DNA from: Nereocystis luetkeana
Lineage: Eukaryota; Sar; Phaeophyceae; Laminariales; Laminariaceae
Reading direction: 5' to 3'
Length of the DNA stretch: 64,000 nucleotides
NCBI GenBank assembly: GCA_031213475.1
Contig: JARUPZ010000014.1
Coordinates: forward strand, 2,728,001 to 2,792,000
Part shown: piece after piece, positions 41,034 through 54,900 of the stretch
Position numbering within the stretch: position 1 is the first letter of the stretch
Layout of the letters: each line of letters starts with the position of its first letter
Made by a program: the position numbers and the translations under genes
The notes under the pieces: generated by a model
What the model was told of the DNA's origin: nothing
What the model saw: the letters and a program-made list of their open reading frames with translations, nothing else
Database searches by the model: none

Positions 41034-41310
41034 TATTGCGGGGGGGCGTATTAAATAGGACCTACGGTACACACAAAAACCTATATATTTCGCTATTTAT
41101 ACTACCATTATTTGGTCCTCTTTACTATGGTCCCACGCAATAGTAGTCACGGAGATAGTGTTAATATACTGCGATTCGCCTCGTATAAGTGGTAGTGATG
41201 GTATTACGGGGGATCTTATTAAAGGGGACCTACGGTACACAGTAAAACCAATATAAATCGCTATTTTTACTAACAATATTTGATCCTATTTACTATGGTC
41301 TCCCATAATA
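41034..41310. mobile_element. TA-flanked MITE family A, copies 7 and 8
   Basis: Two copies, 41034-41142 and 41202-41310, in the same orientation and 59 bp apart, both decayed at the left tip (TATTGCGGGGGGGCGTATTAAATAGG; TATTACGGGGGATCTTATTA). Confidence 0.8.
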
Positions 41311-41564
41311 ACTTTGTGGAGAGTATAAATAGACCCACTAATAATAGATAAGAACATTGAGTTGGAATAAGAAATCGTGCTTAGCGGCGAGCGCTACACA
41401 AAACCCTACATAATAGCCTATAGTCAAGGCTGTTCAAGGATGTTGCCCCAGCATGATTTTAAGCCTACGCACAGTAGTAGCTCAGATTAGGCGTTTCGCA
41501 TCGACGGGCCCACACTGTAGTGCGACTGTTGTAGGAGTCGTAGTGGCGGTGGTAGCAGCAATAG

Positions 41565-42210
41565 GTGTCATATAATGGGAGTTGTGAAATAGTAAATATG
41601 GGGACTTGGAGTAGAATTGTAGGCGTGTTGTTTGTCTTGCTGCCCCTGGACGCTCCTTTTACTCCCTCTTCGACTATATACCAGGCTCAATGTGTCCGCT
41701 CGTCTGCCAGCTGTCCGCAGGGTTCCGTATGTCGACTCGTCTATTTGATGTGCTTGCGTGTGCAACTTCTCGTCGAACCAGTTATTTTTGTACCCAACGA
41801 CGTCCCAGAATTTTTCATTGGTGTCTTTGGGAATCTCTCAGTGGTGGATACCGGCTTCGAACACAGGACGGTCAGTATTTAGATTAATACCGTCGCTCAA
41901 AACCATTGTGCCCTCTTTCCGGTAGTTTCCGGCGTTCCCAGATATCAAACTCCCGGTGGTTTGTTTCGGTAGTTCTCGGTATTCCAGACTGTCGAAAATC
42001 GGTACAAGCACCGGAATTGTTTCGGGGTTAATTCGGTATATTCCGGACAAATCGCGCCGGATGTATGTACCGCTCGCTGGACCTGATGCCGAGAATGGTG
42101 CAACATTGTATAGGGTTGAGGAATACACGCAGCACACTTACAAAGCAGTGTGTATCGCGTATTGGATTAGACCAGGTTGTCCCTGTAGTGTGTGTGGGGG
42201 GGTAGCATGA
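41565..42210 (+). other. Two adjoining open frames of unknown status
   Basis: 41565-41882 contains the non-repetitive stretch VEPVIFVPNDVPEFFIGVFG; 41956-42210 contains YVPLAGPDAENGATLYRVEE. They are in different frames and I cannot link them by convincing splice sites. They could be upstream exons of the second gene, relics, or chance. Confidence 0.2.
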
Positions 42211-43359
42211 TTACATTATCACACCACCACCAGGGTCCAAATAACAATCGGGGCCCCGTTAGATGCTGGCTCCTGTTGTAAGTTGTGGTGGGCTGTAGGC
42301 TATACGTAGGTCTTAGATCGTCCATGTCAAATGAAGGCTTGCTTACAAGGGGGGGGATAAAATACCGTACCAGGCACTACAGAGTATCGGCATTTCGGTA
42401 CCGGTAAAATTCTGATACGTCGTGAATTGTGGTCCGTGGTTGTTAGGCCGTGCCAGGTAGGTGTTTTTGTTCACCGTATGGAGGCTTTTTTACAGAGGGG
42501 TGACAAATACCGGACTACCATATTACTGTACGTGTATTCGGTGTTGGTTGTGTAGCACCGACACCGCACCCAGTCTATTGTTACGACAATAGACTACTGC
42601 TACCAAACTTCCAAATAGATTATCGCTGGCAATATCCATCGACAGACACATTCCACAGTCTTTGGTGGTCGACAGTAGCTATCGACACATTGTTGTCTTT
42701 GGCTCCAGACAATGCTTCGCGTGAGCTTCAACGTGAATCACTCATTAACACTCCGAGAGAAGAAAACCACGAAAGCAAAAGAGCTCTACGCACAACGTCT
42801 AACTCCCTTCTGTACCTATTTCCCGCTCGAGCTCTATCTACTCCATTTGATGTCTTTGCCCCTTCCTTCTTGTTAAGTACTCTTATGTTCTATTTGAGAT
42901 CTCGTGTCGCATCTGAGCTCCATCCCCACGGTGTGGTTCTGTCCCCCCCCCCCCTGCCCCTTATCAGTTTCTGGCGGTCCCTACGCTGGAGCTTGTCGAC
43001 CGAGCAATAGACTATTGCTGATCTACTAAACTGTGCAGGGCGTGAAAAAAAATATGTTCTCACGGGCCACGAAAGAGGACAAACAAAAACAAACTCCGGC
43101 TGCCTGGTTGTGTGTAGCATATATTTGGACATCGTGACGAAAGTGTCGATGTATCGACATGTGAAAAATATTCGAACGGGGGGTTTAGTGCCTGACGGGG
43201 TATCCTCGATCTCACAGCTGTTGTTTTTTAATTTTACACGAAATGAATGTATCCACGTACCCGTGTACCTACCTGCCTACCCGAGTATGTAATCCAAACA
43301 ACAAGGTTTGGTATCTGGGTACGACCCATTATTTTTTGTTTCTTGCTTTTTTCTATCCC
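42211..43359. other. Intergenic
   Basis: No gene supported. A family H unit lies at about 42695-42790. C run at 42943-42955. Confidence 0.45.
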
Positions 43360-43885
43360 ACAATGATATTCGCTCTTCTTTGGTGCTCCCTCCCATTCAT
43401 ACAGTAGTGGGCGTAACTCAGACCCGGGGTCACATAGCGTGCTCTCCCCCCCCCCCCCCCCCCCCTTGCTACGGTACGTGACTTGCATTTTTATCGCAAG
43501 AAGGGTCCAACCCTTTCTCCCCTCGCCAGCTCGCGTCTAATTGCGCTGTACTAGCCCCTACTAAACACGCCCAAATGTCGAACGTTCGTCTATCGCATCG
43601 AATGCGTTGTGCCCCTCCATCCCCTGGTATCCCCGCCTTTTTTATGCTGATAGTCAACGAAACGTTTGGACGGACTACACACAGTAAATCAGATATCGAC
43701 TACCGAAATCGTATGATCGATTCGATTTTTCCTGATGGGGATCGTAACATACCGTATATACCACTCTGGCCGGGAATATAGTACCTTTTTATGCTGTTAC
43801 TAGTCGTAAATAGGTGTTTATATTTACGGCCACAGTAGTGGCATCGAATTCGATACTCGTTCGATATGTATCGCTGTTACATGTA
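43360..43885. repeat. SINE-body fragment (minus) and family G copy 3
   Basis: 43360-43560 shares GTAACTCAGACCCGGGGTCA, GCTACGGTACGTGAC and CATTTTTATCGC with the SINE body, with a 20-base C run in the middle. 43570-43885 matches the family G repeat (CCCCTGGTATCCCCGCCTTT, ATGCTGATAG). Confidence 0.55.
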
Positions 43886-44316
43886 CCTGTCGTAATGGCA
43901 GTAACTCCTTCGCATTGGCGTCGACGGCGGGACATGGCTTCGAATCTTGAACTACTTACCAGGTATTGTTTGTGAGTTTAACTATTCAGTCTACGGTACG
44001 CATGGTATTGCATTCCATTTCTACCTCTGGTACTATCTGCATACGTTGTAAACTTGTCGGGCGTTCTGTCAAAACCCCTCTGCCTTGCGTCTGGGAGACC
44101 CCGCTTCCTTCCCTCCCTCCCTCCATCTCCCCCCCTCCTGGAGATCTAGGTTTACATCGTTTGTTGCTGCTAGACGGATATCATATATGGAAACTTAACC
44201 ACTGATTTTTATGCCGTGTCGCGCTAACCGTATGGATGGTTTATTGTGGAACGTCACCCCTCTCTCCCGCGGGCCCTCCCTCCCTTCCTCGCGATCTATA
44301 ATCCACTATCCAGACT

Positions 44317-44412
44317 CAACCCTTCTAGAACCACAGTCCCGTTTTGGGTACAAACCAGTCAAATTCTACGTAGTTCGTCCCCCAAAAGGGACTGCGATAC
44401 TAAGAGGGTTAA
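44317..44412. mobile_element. TTAA-type MITE family B, copy 6
   Basis: CAACCCTTCTAGAACCACAG at left; GGGACTGCGATACTAAGAGG then GTTAA at right. Left TTAA is altered to TCAA. Confidence 0.72.
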
Positions 44413-44520
44413 ATACGTTTTGCTGTCGCGTTTGCTATCCGACTCTGAGCTTCATGCACGTAAATGTTGGTTACTCACGCCCGTCCCCTCTCTCTCGCTC
44501 TCCCAACTCTTTGCTGTTTT

Positions 44521-44675
44521 ATGTCTGTCTGTCTGTCTGTCTGCCTGTCTGCCTGTCCGTCTGTTTCTTTGTTTCTGTCGGTCTGCCTGCATGCCTGCCT
44601 GCCTGTGTGTCTGTTTGTCTGTCTTGTCTGTCTCGTCTGTCTGCCTGCGTGTATGTCTGTCCGTGTGTATGTCTG
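44521..44675. repeat. (CTGT/CTGC)n tetranucleotide repeat
   Basis: Degenerate GTCT units, followed by a C/T-rich tract to about 44770 that could serve as a polypyrimidine tract for the exon ending at 44857. A close relative is at 62987-63140. Confidence 0.88.
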
Positions 44676-44797
44676 TATATTTCTTCCCCCTCCCCCCCCC
44701 CGCTCTCTCCGTCGCCCCCTCCCTTCCTCTCTTGTTCCCCCCTTCCTTACTCTCAATTTCTCTCCCCATCTCTCCGGTATTCGAAAAACATCGCGCT

Positions 44798-44857
44798 ATG
44801 CACCATGTCGCTGGCGAGCAGAAGCAGAGCCTGACGTTCGAACCCTATTCCGAAGAG
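44798..44857 (+). CDS. Gene 2, first recognised exon
   Basis: MHHVAGEQKQSLTFEPYSEE then donor GTGAGC, phase 0. It may instead be an internal exon starting at 44822 after GAGCAG, given the long pyrimidine tract just upstream. Confidence 0.45.
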
Positions 44858-47800
44858 GTGAGCGAGAGAACTAAAAGTCTGCCCATCTGGTCGTTTTGTC
44901 TGCCATGTGAAATGTGCATGTATGCGCTCTGTGCATATGGTCGGATCGGATGCCAAAACGAATGTTGGCCCCTGCATTAATTCCTGGAGGAGTTGCTTGC
45001 CGTGTACCGGGGTCTGGAGTTGTTTGGTTTTGGCGGATAATCGGCTGTAAAAACTTGTTGGTGTTCGAAACAAGTGGGCAACGCGACTTTTCCCCCGACA
45101 ATAGAATCCACAAACAGAGCACAGCACAACCAGAGCAATACATGGTCGTGTTTGGGCAGTTGCCTCTGATGCTGCTTGTGCGTAATCAATAGGCCTGTGT
45201 ACTGGCAGCCCCAATTGAAAAACATATTTCTGCCTTCGTCAGCAACATATTTCTGCCTTCGTCAGCAATCAGTACCAGTATGCTGGATAGCATCAGTTCA
45301 CTGGTCGAGCGTTCCATACAATCACACGGCGTGTTTCTTGGACGTGGTTAATCTGAAATCTACTGGAAGCATTTACTGGCGGGCTCAATCAGTAGATAGC
45401 TACTGCCAGTAGATTTGTACTGCCAGTACATGCTGTGCCAGTGCGCAGCCAAAAATAGTTGCCTTTACGTCGGCGGCTGCTGTTATTAATAGTCTTGTGT
45501 AAAAATAAAAACATTACCTCGGGTAATATACGTACGTGGCGGTTTGTTTTCCTGTCATTTAGTCTGTTTCCTGTATCACAGACGTTAATACATGTTGTGC
45601 TGTACTTGAAACGCACATCTATCTGACTCTTAATCCATGTAATATGTCCTCAAAACGGAAGTGCAGTCGTCAAAGGGTTATTGAGGTTACTGTGCACCTT
45701 GCCGGATGGCAAACATGATGTTCATACGTAGTCATAACTATATCCTACCATTTTCGGGCGGAAACATAAGCAACGTTTAGTTAGTAATACGATGACGAAA
45801 CGGTCCTTACTATTACGTCCAAAGCGGTACGTGCGTACCCTCATCGTACCCCATACGACCGACCCCCTGTAGCCGTAGGAAAGTTACGAGGAAAAAAAAC
45901 GCCTGAAAAAAAGTTATGTACGTGCGCGACAGCATTTGAGAGTTTGGGAACTAAGAATTTGAGGCTTCGAGTTTTGGACGAAGATTGAGAATGCCCCCTA
46001 CCCTACCCCCTTGTTCTGATATACGCCTCCGAAGGTGATCCACGCTCTGTGGGAGGAGTTACAGGAGAGGCACGGCCAAGGTGTGTACTGCATGCTCAGA
46101 AAGGGGCTGCAGAACGCGCTGCTGGCTCGCCTGTCGCGACCTCTGGACGACGGCCGCATGAGCAAGAACAAGGTCAACAAGATTTTTCAGGTGCAGCACC
46201 CCCCCCCCCCCCCCCCCCCCCCCCCTTTGTCGGGATGCGAAGGTCTATGGCTATATATATATATATATACGACGACGGCCATGCAGGGCGTGAAGGCACC
46301 CCCCCCCCCCCCCCCCCCGCCCCCGCCTGCCCTTGAGTTTTCCGCCTCCCCCGATCGGTATGAACACCCCTTTGAGACTTGAATGGGAAAAACAGATCGA
46401 AAACACTGGACGATTGCGGCGTCGGCCACGCAAAATAGGTCGAGGTGCTGACTCATGTTACGTACGATGGGGGTATCACTTTTTTTTTGCTGGAGCCTTT
46501 TTGGCTGACGGCCTCCTTAACCCTTTTTGAACCGCAGCCCCGTTTCGGGGAAAAAATGCTTTGAATTTGAGGTTGTTTGTCCCCACAATGGGACTGCAGT
46601 TTTGCCCTAAAAGGGTTAAATGAGGAACTACCCAATTTTCGTTGGAAGGGCATTTTTGTTTTTTTACAAAAAAACGGTTCCGTCGTGCGCCTTTACTTGA
46701 GCCATGGGGCTATTTGGTCGGGTTGTTGCACTTTCAGTTTGTTCTCATTAAACTCGGTGCTTTGGGTTGCGGGTATAATTCTCCTTAACCCCTTTAGAAC
46801 CGCAGTCCCGTTTGGGGACAAAAATACTTGAAATTTGACTGGTTTGCCTCCAGAACGGGACTGCGGTTCTAAAAGGGTTAAGCGAGGAACGAACCTAATA
46901 GAGCTATAAGTTTGTTTTGTTAAACTCGGTGCTTTGGGTTGTGGGTATAAATCTCCTTAAGGGAGGAAGGAACCCAAGAAAGCTGTAGGTGGCATGTGCT
47001 ACCGTAGCATGCCTCGCAATGTGTAAGGGGTGTGTTCGAAGTGGAACTCAGGGAGATAGATACGCGACATGCGCGAAGCATGATTATACTTGTACTGCTG
47101 CACCACGACGCCCCCGTCCCCCCCCCCCCTCCCCGACACAGCAGCCCTCGGTGTCCCTGGCGAAAGAGGGGACGCCGCGACCGACCTCGGCGAGCAGGGT
47201 GTGTGTCGAAAAGGTGGCCTCCCGGGGTGTGTGACAAAATGGTCACTCACTATCCTCGGCTTGGGGTCAGCGTTTACGTAAAGCGCTAGACTCTGGAGGG
47301 CAGAATGGAAGCGTGCGTTTTCAAAGCCCACCTTCTCTGCTTTAACCTTGTTTGTTTTGTTTTGCTTTGCTTTTTTTAGGTGGGGTGGGTAGGCTCCAGG
47401 CTTATTCCTAAACAATGATATAAGCAGACATTATTATCATTAAGGCAGCATTTCTCGCTTTTCTAAGTCGCCACACCTGGGTCCCCAAAGGGCTGATATT
47501 ATACGGGGGAACACGGAAATCAGAACTAAACGTGGCGTGTAAACACAGGGGGATACATGATTTTCGGGTCCACCGTGGGTTCTGATAACGATGCCCCCCT
47601 TCCCCCCCTCCCCGCAATTTGTGTAAGGTCTCTGAGGCATGCTTGGTTTGACACGCCGGCGGCTTGGCTTGGTTGGCGGGTTGGTTGGTTCGTTGATTTG
47701 TTGGTGGATTGGTTGGTTACTTGGTCGATTGGTTGGTTACTTGCTCGATTGGTTGGTTGGTTTGTTCGGTATGTTAGCTTGTCGATTGATCGGTTGCCTC

Positions 47801-49006
47801 CCTCTTTCCCTCGCTCTCTCCTTCCCTCCCTCCCTCGCTGCCTCCTTCCCTTCCTCGCTCGCTCCCTCCCTCCCTCCCTCCCTCCCTATCTTCCAATCCG
47901 TGTATTTCCAGGTTTTGATTCGCTCTTGCTTCGTTCTTCACTCGAGAGGTGGTCACGGGGATGACGACATGGATGATGACGACCTCAGCGCGCACGGGCC
48001 AGGTGCGGGAAAAGGGGCGCGTAGATTGTTCTTGTTGATGTTCCTGTTATTTTGCCAACTCTTGTCCCTGCAATCATTCTTGTTTTCGATATCGTTTGCC
48101 GCCCGAAAAATTGTGCAGCACTAAGGTTAAGGTTTGACGTCGATTACTTATAAAAAGCTGGAGTAGCAAATACAAGAAAACCCAGGAAAGCCAAAACATG
48201 GAAACCTGTTGGACAAAACTACCTACCTGGTACAGTACTGTAGCTCCCCTCCATACACGCACCTCGTTCGACGTATTTGCTATTATTGTATCGTTTGCCA
48301 TCCTCAACGATGTGCTGCATGAGCTTCAAAGTTGATCACTCCTAAAAAAGTCCCGAAAGAAGAAAACTCAGGGAAAGTTTGGTGTTGTTATTGTTGTTGT
48401 CGCCTTCTCTATCTATTTATGATGTGGCTGAGCCTTACCTATGCGCGAGAAAATTGAAGGCAAGTGTCCTCCCCGGGGGGAGGAAGGCAGACACTGCTGT
48501 GACCACGGCTTTTCTTGTCCAGAATAACGCCGAAGGTAAAGCCTCCAACGAGTTGAGCTGGAAGAAAGTAAAAATGGTACGAGTACGAAGTGTATTTTGT
48601 ATTTTTAAGTGCGTTGAGTTCTACTACTCTGTACTTTAGTCTACTACTAGTAATACTGCTATAGTATTAATAGTACGATTACTAATTCTCGTACTACTAC
48701 TACTACTACTACTACTACTATTCCTCCTCCTCTTACTACTACCACTAATCCTACTACTACAATAACTACTGCTGCTGCTACTACTGTTGCTCCTACTACT
48801 ACTACCAACATTACAACTACTGCGACTGCTACTACTATTAATAGTACTACTCCTATTAATACTACTTAAAAAAATATTGTACTACTACTAGTACTATTAC
48901 TACTCCTACTACAGTAGTACTACTACTCCTACCACCACTACTACAATTATTACGACTACTACTGCTACTGCTACTACTACCACTATTAATACTACTGCTA
49001 CTACTA

Positions 49007-49037
<31 letters not shown>

Positions 49038-49176
49038 AATAGTATATAGTTGTGCCCAAGGTTTTCTTCTATCAGGAAAGTGATGAGTGATCAATGTTGA
49101 AGATCATGCTGCACATTGTCGGATGGCACGGGAAGTAATAATAGTATTAATAGTAGTACTATTAATACTACTACTG

Positions 49177-49212
<36 letters not shown>

Positions 49213-49509
49213 TTAATGCTACCATTAATACTACTACTACTGCTACCATTAATACTACTACTACTGCTACTACTAGTACTACTATTACTACTACTACTAC
49301 TAGCACTATTACTACTACTACTACTACTACTATTAATACTACTACTACTACTACCACTACTACTACTACTACTACTTCTTCTACTACTACCACTACTACT
49401 ACTATTACGGGAGACCATAGTTAACAGGACCTATGGTATACATAAAAACCTATATGTTTAACCATTTTTACTAACAATATTTGGTCCTGTTAACTATGGC
49501 CCCCCGTAA

Positions 49510-49544
<35 letters not shown>

Positions 49545-49656
49545 TTACGGGAGACCATAGTTAATAGGACCTATGGTATGGATAAAATCCTATATGTTTA
49601 ACCATTCTACTAACAATATTTGGTCCTATTAACTATGGTCCCCCGTAATACTACTT

Positions 49657-49710
<54 letters not shown>

Positions 49711-51866
49711 TTAATACTACCACCACCACTACTATTAACACTGCTGCGGTGTGCTGTCGACGGAAGGTTGAGTTTTCTGACGTCAATTTTGAAAAAACTG
49801 ATGAATGAAATGTGCAGAAGTACGTTCGTCGCGAAGACTGATTGATTTCTGGAGGCCCAGCTTCGATACAACAATTGAAATATACTGCTACAAATATACT
49901 TGATTCCAACACCTTTAGCCCAAAGCCTGACCCCTTTTTTACCCTAACCCCGACCGGCTGGAATAGTTATCGGAAAATTCTCGAGATACGCATCAACGGT
50001 ATGTGCGTTTGCGCGTACGTGCCGTAACTACTGCAATATAAATTTTTGTGTAGTTATTTAGTGGGAACTACTATTAATACTGCTGTAACCATTTTTGTCG
50101 AAGCTGGGCCAAGTCGTGTGCTGTTAGGACCGCATCCACTCCCGTTTCGGGGCAGAGTACTTGGAACTATTAATAGACCAAAGTATACGGTATCGTCTAC
50201 GTGCAGTGCCGTTTTACAGGGGTTAATTTAAGACGACGGGAGTGGGGTAACCCTATGACAAGCCAATGAACGCGGTCTTATCTCTACAGCAGTAGTATTA
50301 TTACTATTTCTCTTGCCATCCGACAATGTGCAGCATGATCTTCAACATTGATCACTCATACCTTTCCCGAAAAAAGATAACCTATTACGGGGGACCATAG
50401 TTAATAGGACCAAATATTGTTAGTAAAAATGGTCAAATATATAGGTTTTTATGTACACCACAGGTCCTATTAACTATGGTCCCCCGTAATAGTAGTATCG
50501 TCTTATCTTTTGCTACAGGCCACACCAATTCCAAGTGTTTTTTTTGTGACAAGCCGATTTTTACCTTCCGGTCTTGGCTCCCGCAAAAGTCTTGAAACGG
50601 ATGGTCTTTTTCCCTTTGAGGCCTGCAGTCCCGTTTTGGGAACAGACGACTTGGAATCTGAATGCTTTGTCCCCAAAATGGGACTGCATTCCTGAAAGGG
50701 TAAACAGAGTATTCGTACTCCACTGCTGCGTTACCGGATTTCTTCAGGCCTGAAAACGAAATCATGAAAAGCACCTGAGAGGACGAGAAGGTCGTACGAG
50801 TCGTTGGACTGTTTTTTTTTTCCCCCGTCAGATTTTATTTGCGGAGACGGAGTTATTTTTCACGGTTGGGAGAGGGAGAATAAGTTGGTTTGTTCTGTCT
50901 TTTACCATTTTGCACGAGAAAATGGTTGGTGCACACCACATGTGTGTGTGTGTGTTCTTCACATTAAACCGTTCTTTCTACCCGTCGACATCCAGCACAA
51001 CCAGTGTCCGTGCCGATTCTTCCATCCTAGAAGAGATACAAGTTCTGTGGTCACAAAGCTACGCCACAGAGATACTACGTTGCCACGTGTGCAGTGTGAA
51101 CTGCAGTGGGCAATGCAAAGCCATGTCATCATACTAGATACGACAGGCACGACATACGCAATCTATGAAATAGTGAAACGAAAAGAAACAATCAAAGAGA
51201 AAACAAAACAAGGTAGACAAGTCGAAAAAGAAAAAGAAGAAAAATGAAAGCAAAATCTAAGAGAAACAATCTGTCGTGCCCCCCCCCCCGCAGGCGAGGT
51301 GGCCTACACTTGAAAAAGAACGAGCTGGAAAAAAGAAGAAATAACAAAAGACACCACTGCTTGTGAACAGAGTAAGACAAAGAACCAAGGAGAAAGTAAC
51401 AAGGAAAAATAACAAAGGGGAAATAACAGGCAGACCAAAGCCCAAAGCACCTTCTAGGTGGCGGCAGCAGCTTGTGGTACGAGTAGTATAGCCAGGTTAT
51501 ATGTATATATGTATACGAGACGAAGATGACTATATAGCCGGTCGCCCCGGTGGTCCAAGTGGTTAACCTCGAATTCTACTTGTGCTTGAGTCCTGGGTTC
51601 GAGCCCCAGGTGGGTCGGACTTCGACTTTATTTGAAAAAAAAAAAAAAAAAAAAGGATTCAATTGTTGAGAGCGCCTTGCAGCGTGGGTAGGCACAATTC
51701 GATGCGAGTCGACGAGGGAAGAAAATGCTGAAATCTTCTCGCGATAAAAATGAAGGCACGTACCGTAGCGGGAAGGGGGTAGAAGAGCCTGCTATGTGAC
51801 CCCGGATCTGAGTTACGAGTTGGAAGGAGAGAGAGAAGAAGATGTGCGAAGATAATAAATGGGATG

Positions 51867-51908
<42 letters not shown>

Positions 51909-54900
51909 TCCGCTCGTACACAAGCATTATTAAAATACCTGGTAGTAACATGGAGGAACGGCCAACGCCGTAGCCTTAACCCCTTTAGAACCGCAGTGCC
52001 GTTTTGGGGACGAAGTACTTGAAATTTGAATGGTTTGTCCCCACAACGGGACTGCGGTTCTAAAGACGCATACACTGCAGGCAGAAGTTTGACCACTTCA
52101 ATGCGCCTGACACACTCCTCGTTCCCATGGTTCTTGTAATAAGCAGTCGTCAAGTCTAGGGAAGGGAATGCCTTACGCACGCCCCTTCCTGTACCCCTAT
52201 ACATTGGTTGAATGGGTTGGGGGGGTCAGGGTTGGGGGTTTGGAGTAAACTTTCAACTAAAATCAGTGGAAAGTTGTGATACTTTTATGTGGTATTCTTT
52301 CCTCCTTCTACAAGCTATCGGCGTTTTTTCTTCCCCGATCGGACTTATTTTTGCGGAGACGGAATTATTTGACTAACGACTGTCCTCAGACTGTAGTAAT
52401 TCACTTTGAAGCACTTCATTTTGAGACTGATTTGCATTATTAATAGTATTAATAGTTTGAAACACGGCTGCGGAGACGGATGTTGTTTGAAACACAATTG
52501 CTGGGGAGATTATGTGTACCAGGTTTTTTTAAGTCGCAGGGATATTTCTAAGTAGATTATTATACTATTAATATTCATGTTAAAAGTAGTGTAATTCGAA
52601 GGAATATATAATACAAGGCGCTTCGCTCCGCGGGCGGCCTACGCCGCCCGCTGCGCTCGCTCAGGAAGGAAAAAAGTACATCAAATTATGCGAATTGGCA
52701 GAGGCCCACGATTGAGTTTAATTCGTAATTGCAAACCGGCGACTTGATAAGGCCAAGAGTCCTGCCGCCATGCTTCAGGAAAAACTGCTCCGACGCCAGC
52801 TCGGATGCCACACACGCTTCGCGTCGCGAATGTCGTACGTACGTACATACCCCAGATAGGATACTTCTGTCTGTACTTCTCTTCTTCTTTCGATATGCTC
52901 TTATGTCTGTACTCGTATGTACGAAGAAGCCGAAAGCACAGCACGGCACAGCAGCAAAAGCTATGAAAATGAAACCGAAAACTCGGAAAGGAAAAAAAAT
53001 CCCCGTCCCCTCTCGTGTAATAATTTTCTGCCTGTTTTTTTTTTTGTTTTTGCTCATCCCGTTCATTATCTTCGCACATCTTCTTCTCTCTCTTCTTCCA
53101 ACTCGTAACTCAGATCCCGGGTCATATAGCAGGCTTTTCTACCCCCTTCCCGCTACGGTACGTGCCTTCATTTTTATCGCGAGAAGATTTCAGCCTTTTC
53201 TTCCCTCGTCGACTCGCATCGAATTGTGCCTACCCACGCTGCAAGGCGCTCTCAACAATTGAATCCTTTTTATTTTTATTTTTGCAAATAAAGTCAAATG
53301 TCTGACCCACCTGGGGCTCGAACCCAGGACTCAAACAATTAGAATTCGAGGTTAACCACTTGAACCACCGGGGCGACCGGCTATCATTGGAACACCTTAC
53401 ACCCGGTCAAAAAGAAGAAAGGAAAAAAAAACGCACAGAAGAGCTGCTCTCTCAGCTTCGTACGTCGCCCGCCCCTCTCGCGACCACCTCGCTACCGATT
53501 CGGTCCGGGTAAAGCTTTTATCACTCTCTGCCACAATCAGTCCCGGCGCCCGCCTCGCGTGAAGCCCGGTGCTCACCGTGGCCGTCGTTCGCCAGCTCGA
53601 CAGCGTTGGTGTTCAAACTGCACATCTCCCTCTTTCAACTTCAGCGTGGTCGCAAAAATAAGCACCGCTTGAACATTATCTTGCCGTCCCGAACGACCCT
53701 TATAACTCGTACATACTCTATCAAAATTCATAAATGGAGGGGCAGACAAAACCCGTTCATGCATCCCTCGTGTCTCGAGGCACACGCGACGCCTAGGCAC
53801 GAAAGCGGCGACCGCGCCCCTTGCAATCCCCCCTCTACCCGCAAGCACCCGCTGACACCCGCGACGGTGCCGGGCTATCCCGCGGTGCCGTACTCGGAGT
53901 ACACACACGAAATGAAAGAAGAAAAAAGGAAGAAAGGACCGAGAGTGCCAAGAGAAATGGAGAAAACAAAGAACTGCTGGAAAGGTCCGGCAAGTAATGA
54001 AATGAGGCGGTTTGGAAGTGGGAGCTCTGAGAGGCCAGGGATGTACCAACCGAGCACGCTCAGGGGTTGTGATCTAAGTATGTAGTTCTATGTCTCAGGT
54101 AAGAGAGTATCTTGGTACTACAGTTGTAAACCTGGTATGTATGAAAAACGTTCCGTGTGTATTTAATATTAGTTGTACGCGTATCCCTCAGTACCAATCG
54201 CTTCCGACTGGGTACATACTCGTTAGATACCCGGGTACATACGAGTATGACCCAAACAAACCAGGTTTGGTACCCGGGTACCCCAGAGTTTATACATGCC
54301 CTACTGAACACACCGTCGCTACCCGGGTATCTACCCGAGCATGACCTGAACCACCAGGCTTGGTACCTGGGTACCCCAGAGTGTATGCATACCCTACTAC
54401 TCGCACCCTCGTTACCCGGGTACCCACCCGACTATGACCCAAACAACCAGGTAACAACCAGGTGTGGTACCCGCGTACCCCAGAGTATATGTATGCCCTA
54501 CTAAACACACCCTCGCTACCCAGGCACCTACCCGAGTATGACCCAAACAACAGGTTTGGTACCCGTGGACCCCGGAGTATATACATACCCTACGAAATAC
54601 ACCCTCGTTGCGCGGGTACGTGCCCGAGTATGGCCCAAACAACCAGATTTGGTACTACCCAGGGTAACCCAGAGTATATAGAATAAATAGAACTACATAC
54701 TTAGATCACAACCCCTGAGCGTGCTCGGTTGGTGCATCCCTGGCCTCTCAGAGCTCCCACTTCCAAACCGCCTCCTTTCATTACTTGCCGGAACTTTCCA
54801 GCAGTTCTTTGTTTTCTCGGTCATTTCTTCCTTTTTTCTTCTTTCGTTTCGTGTGCGTGCGTGTTCTCCGAGCACGGCATCGCGGGATAGCCCGGCACCG

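Noticed and set aside
44452-44980. 244- and 207-codon Cys/Leu/Ser-rich frames at 44.2-45.0 kb
   Set aside because: Driven by the CTGT/CTGC repeat. Only the last 20 codons before the donor at 44858 look like coding sequence.
49087-49461. Long poly-Leu, poly-Val, poly-Ser and poly-Thr frames (also at 40473-40946 and 48862-49094)
   Set aside because: All are (CTA)n/(TAG)n triplets read in different frames and strands.
51541-51622. A tRNA gene
   Set aside because: A and B boxes are present, but the sequence continues into a shared body and A tail and recurs at 53033 and 21241, so it is a SINE head.
52729-53010. Small basic protein (MKMKPKTRKGKKIPVPSRVI) conserved in both inverted arms
   Set aside because: The frame is kept over only a short span and diverges by indels on both sides. 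The arms are nearly identical DNA, so frame sharing is not evidence of selection.
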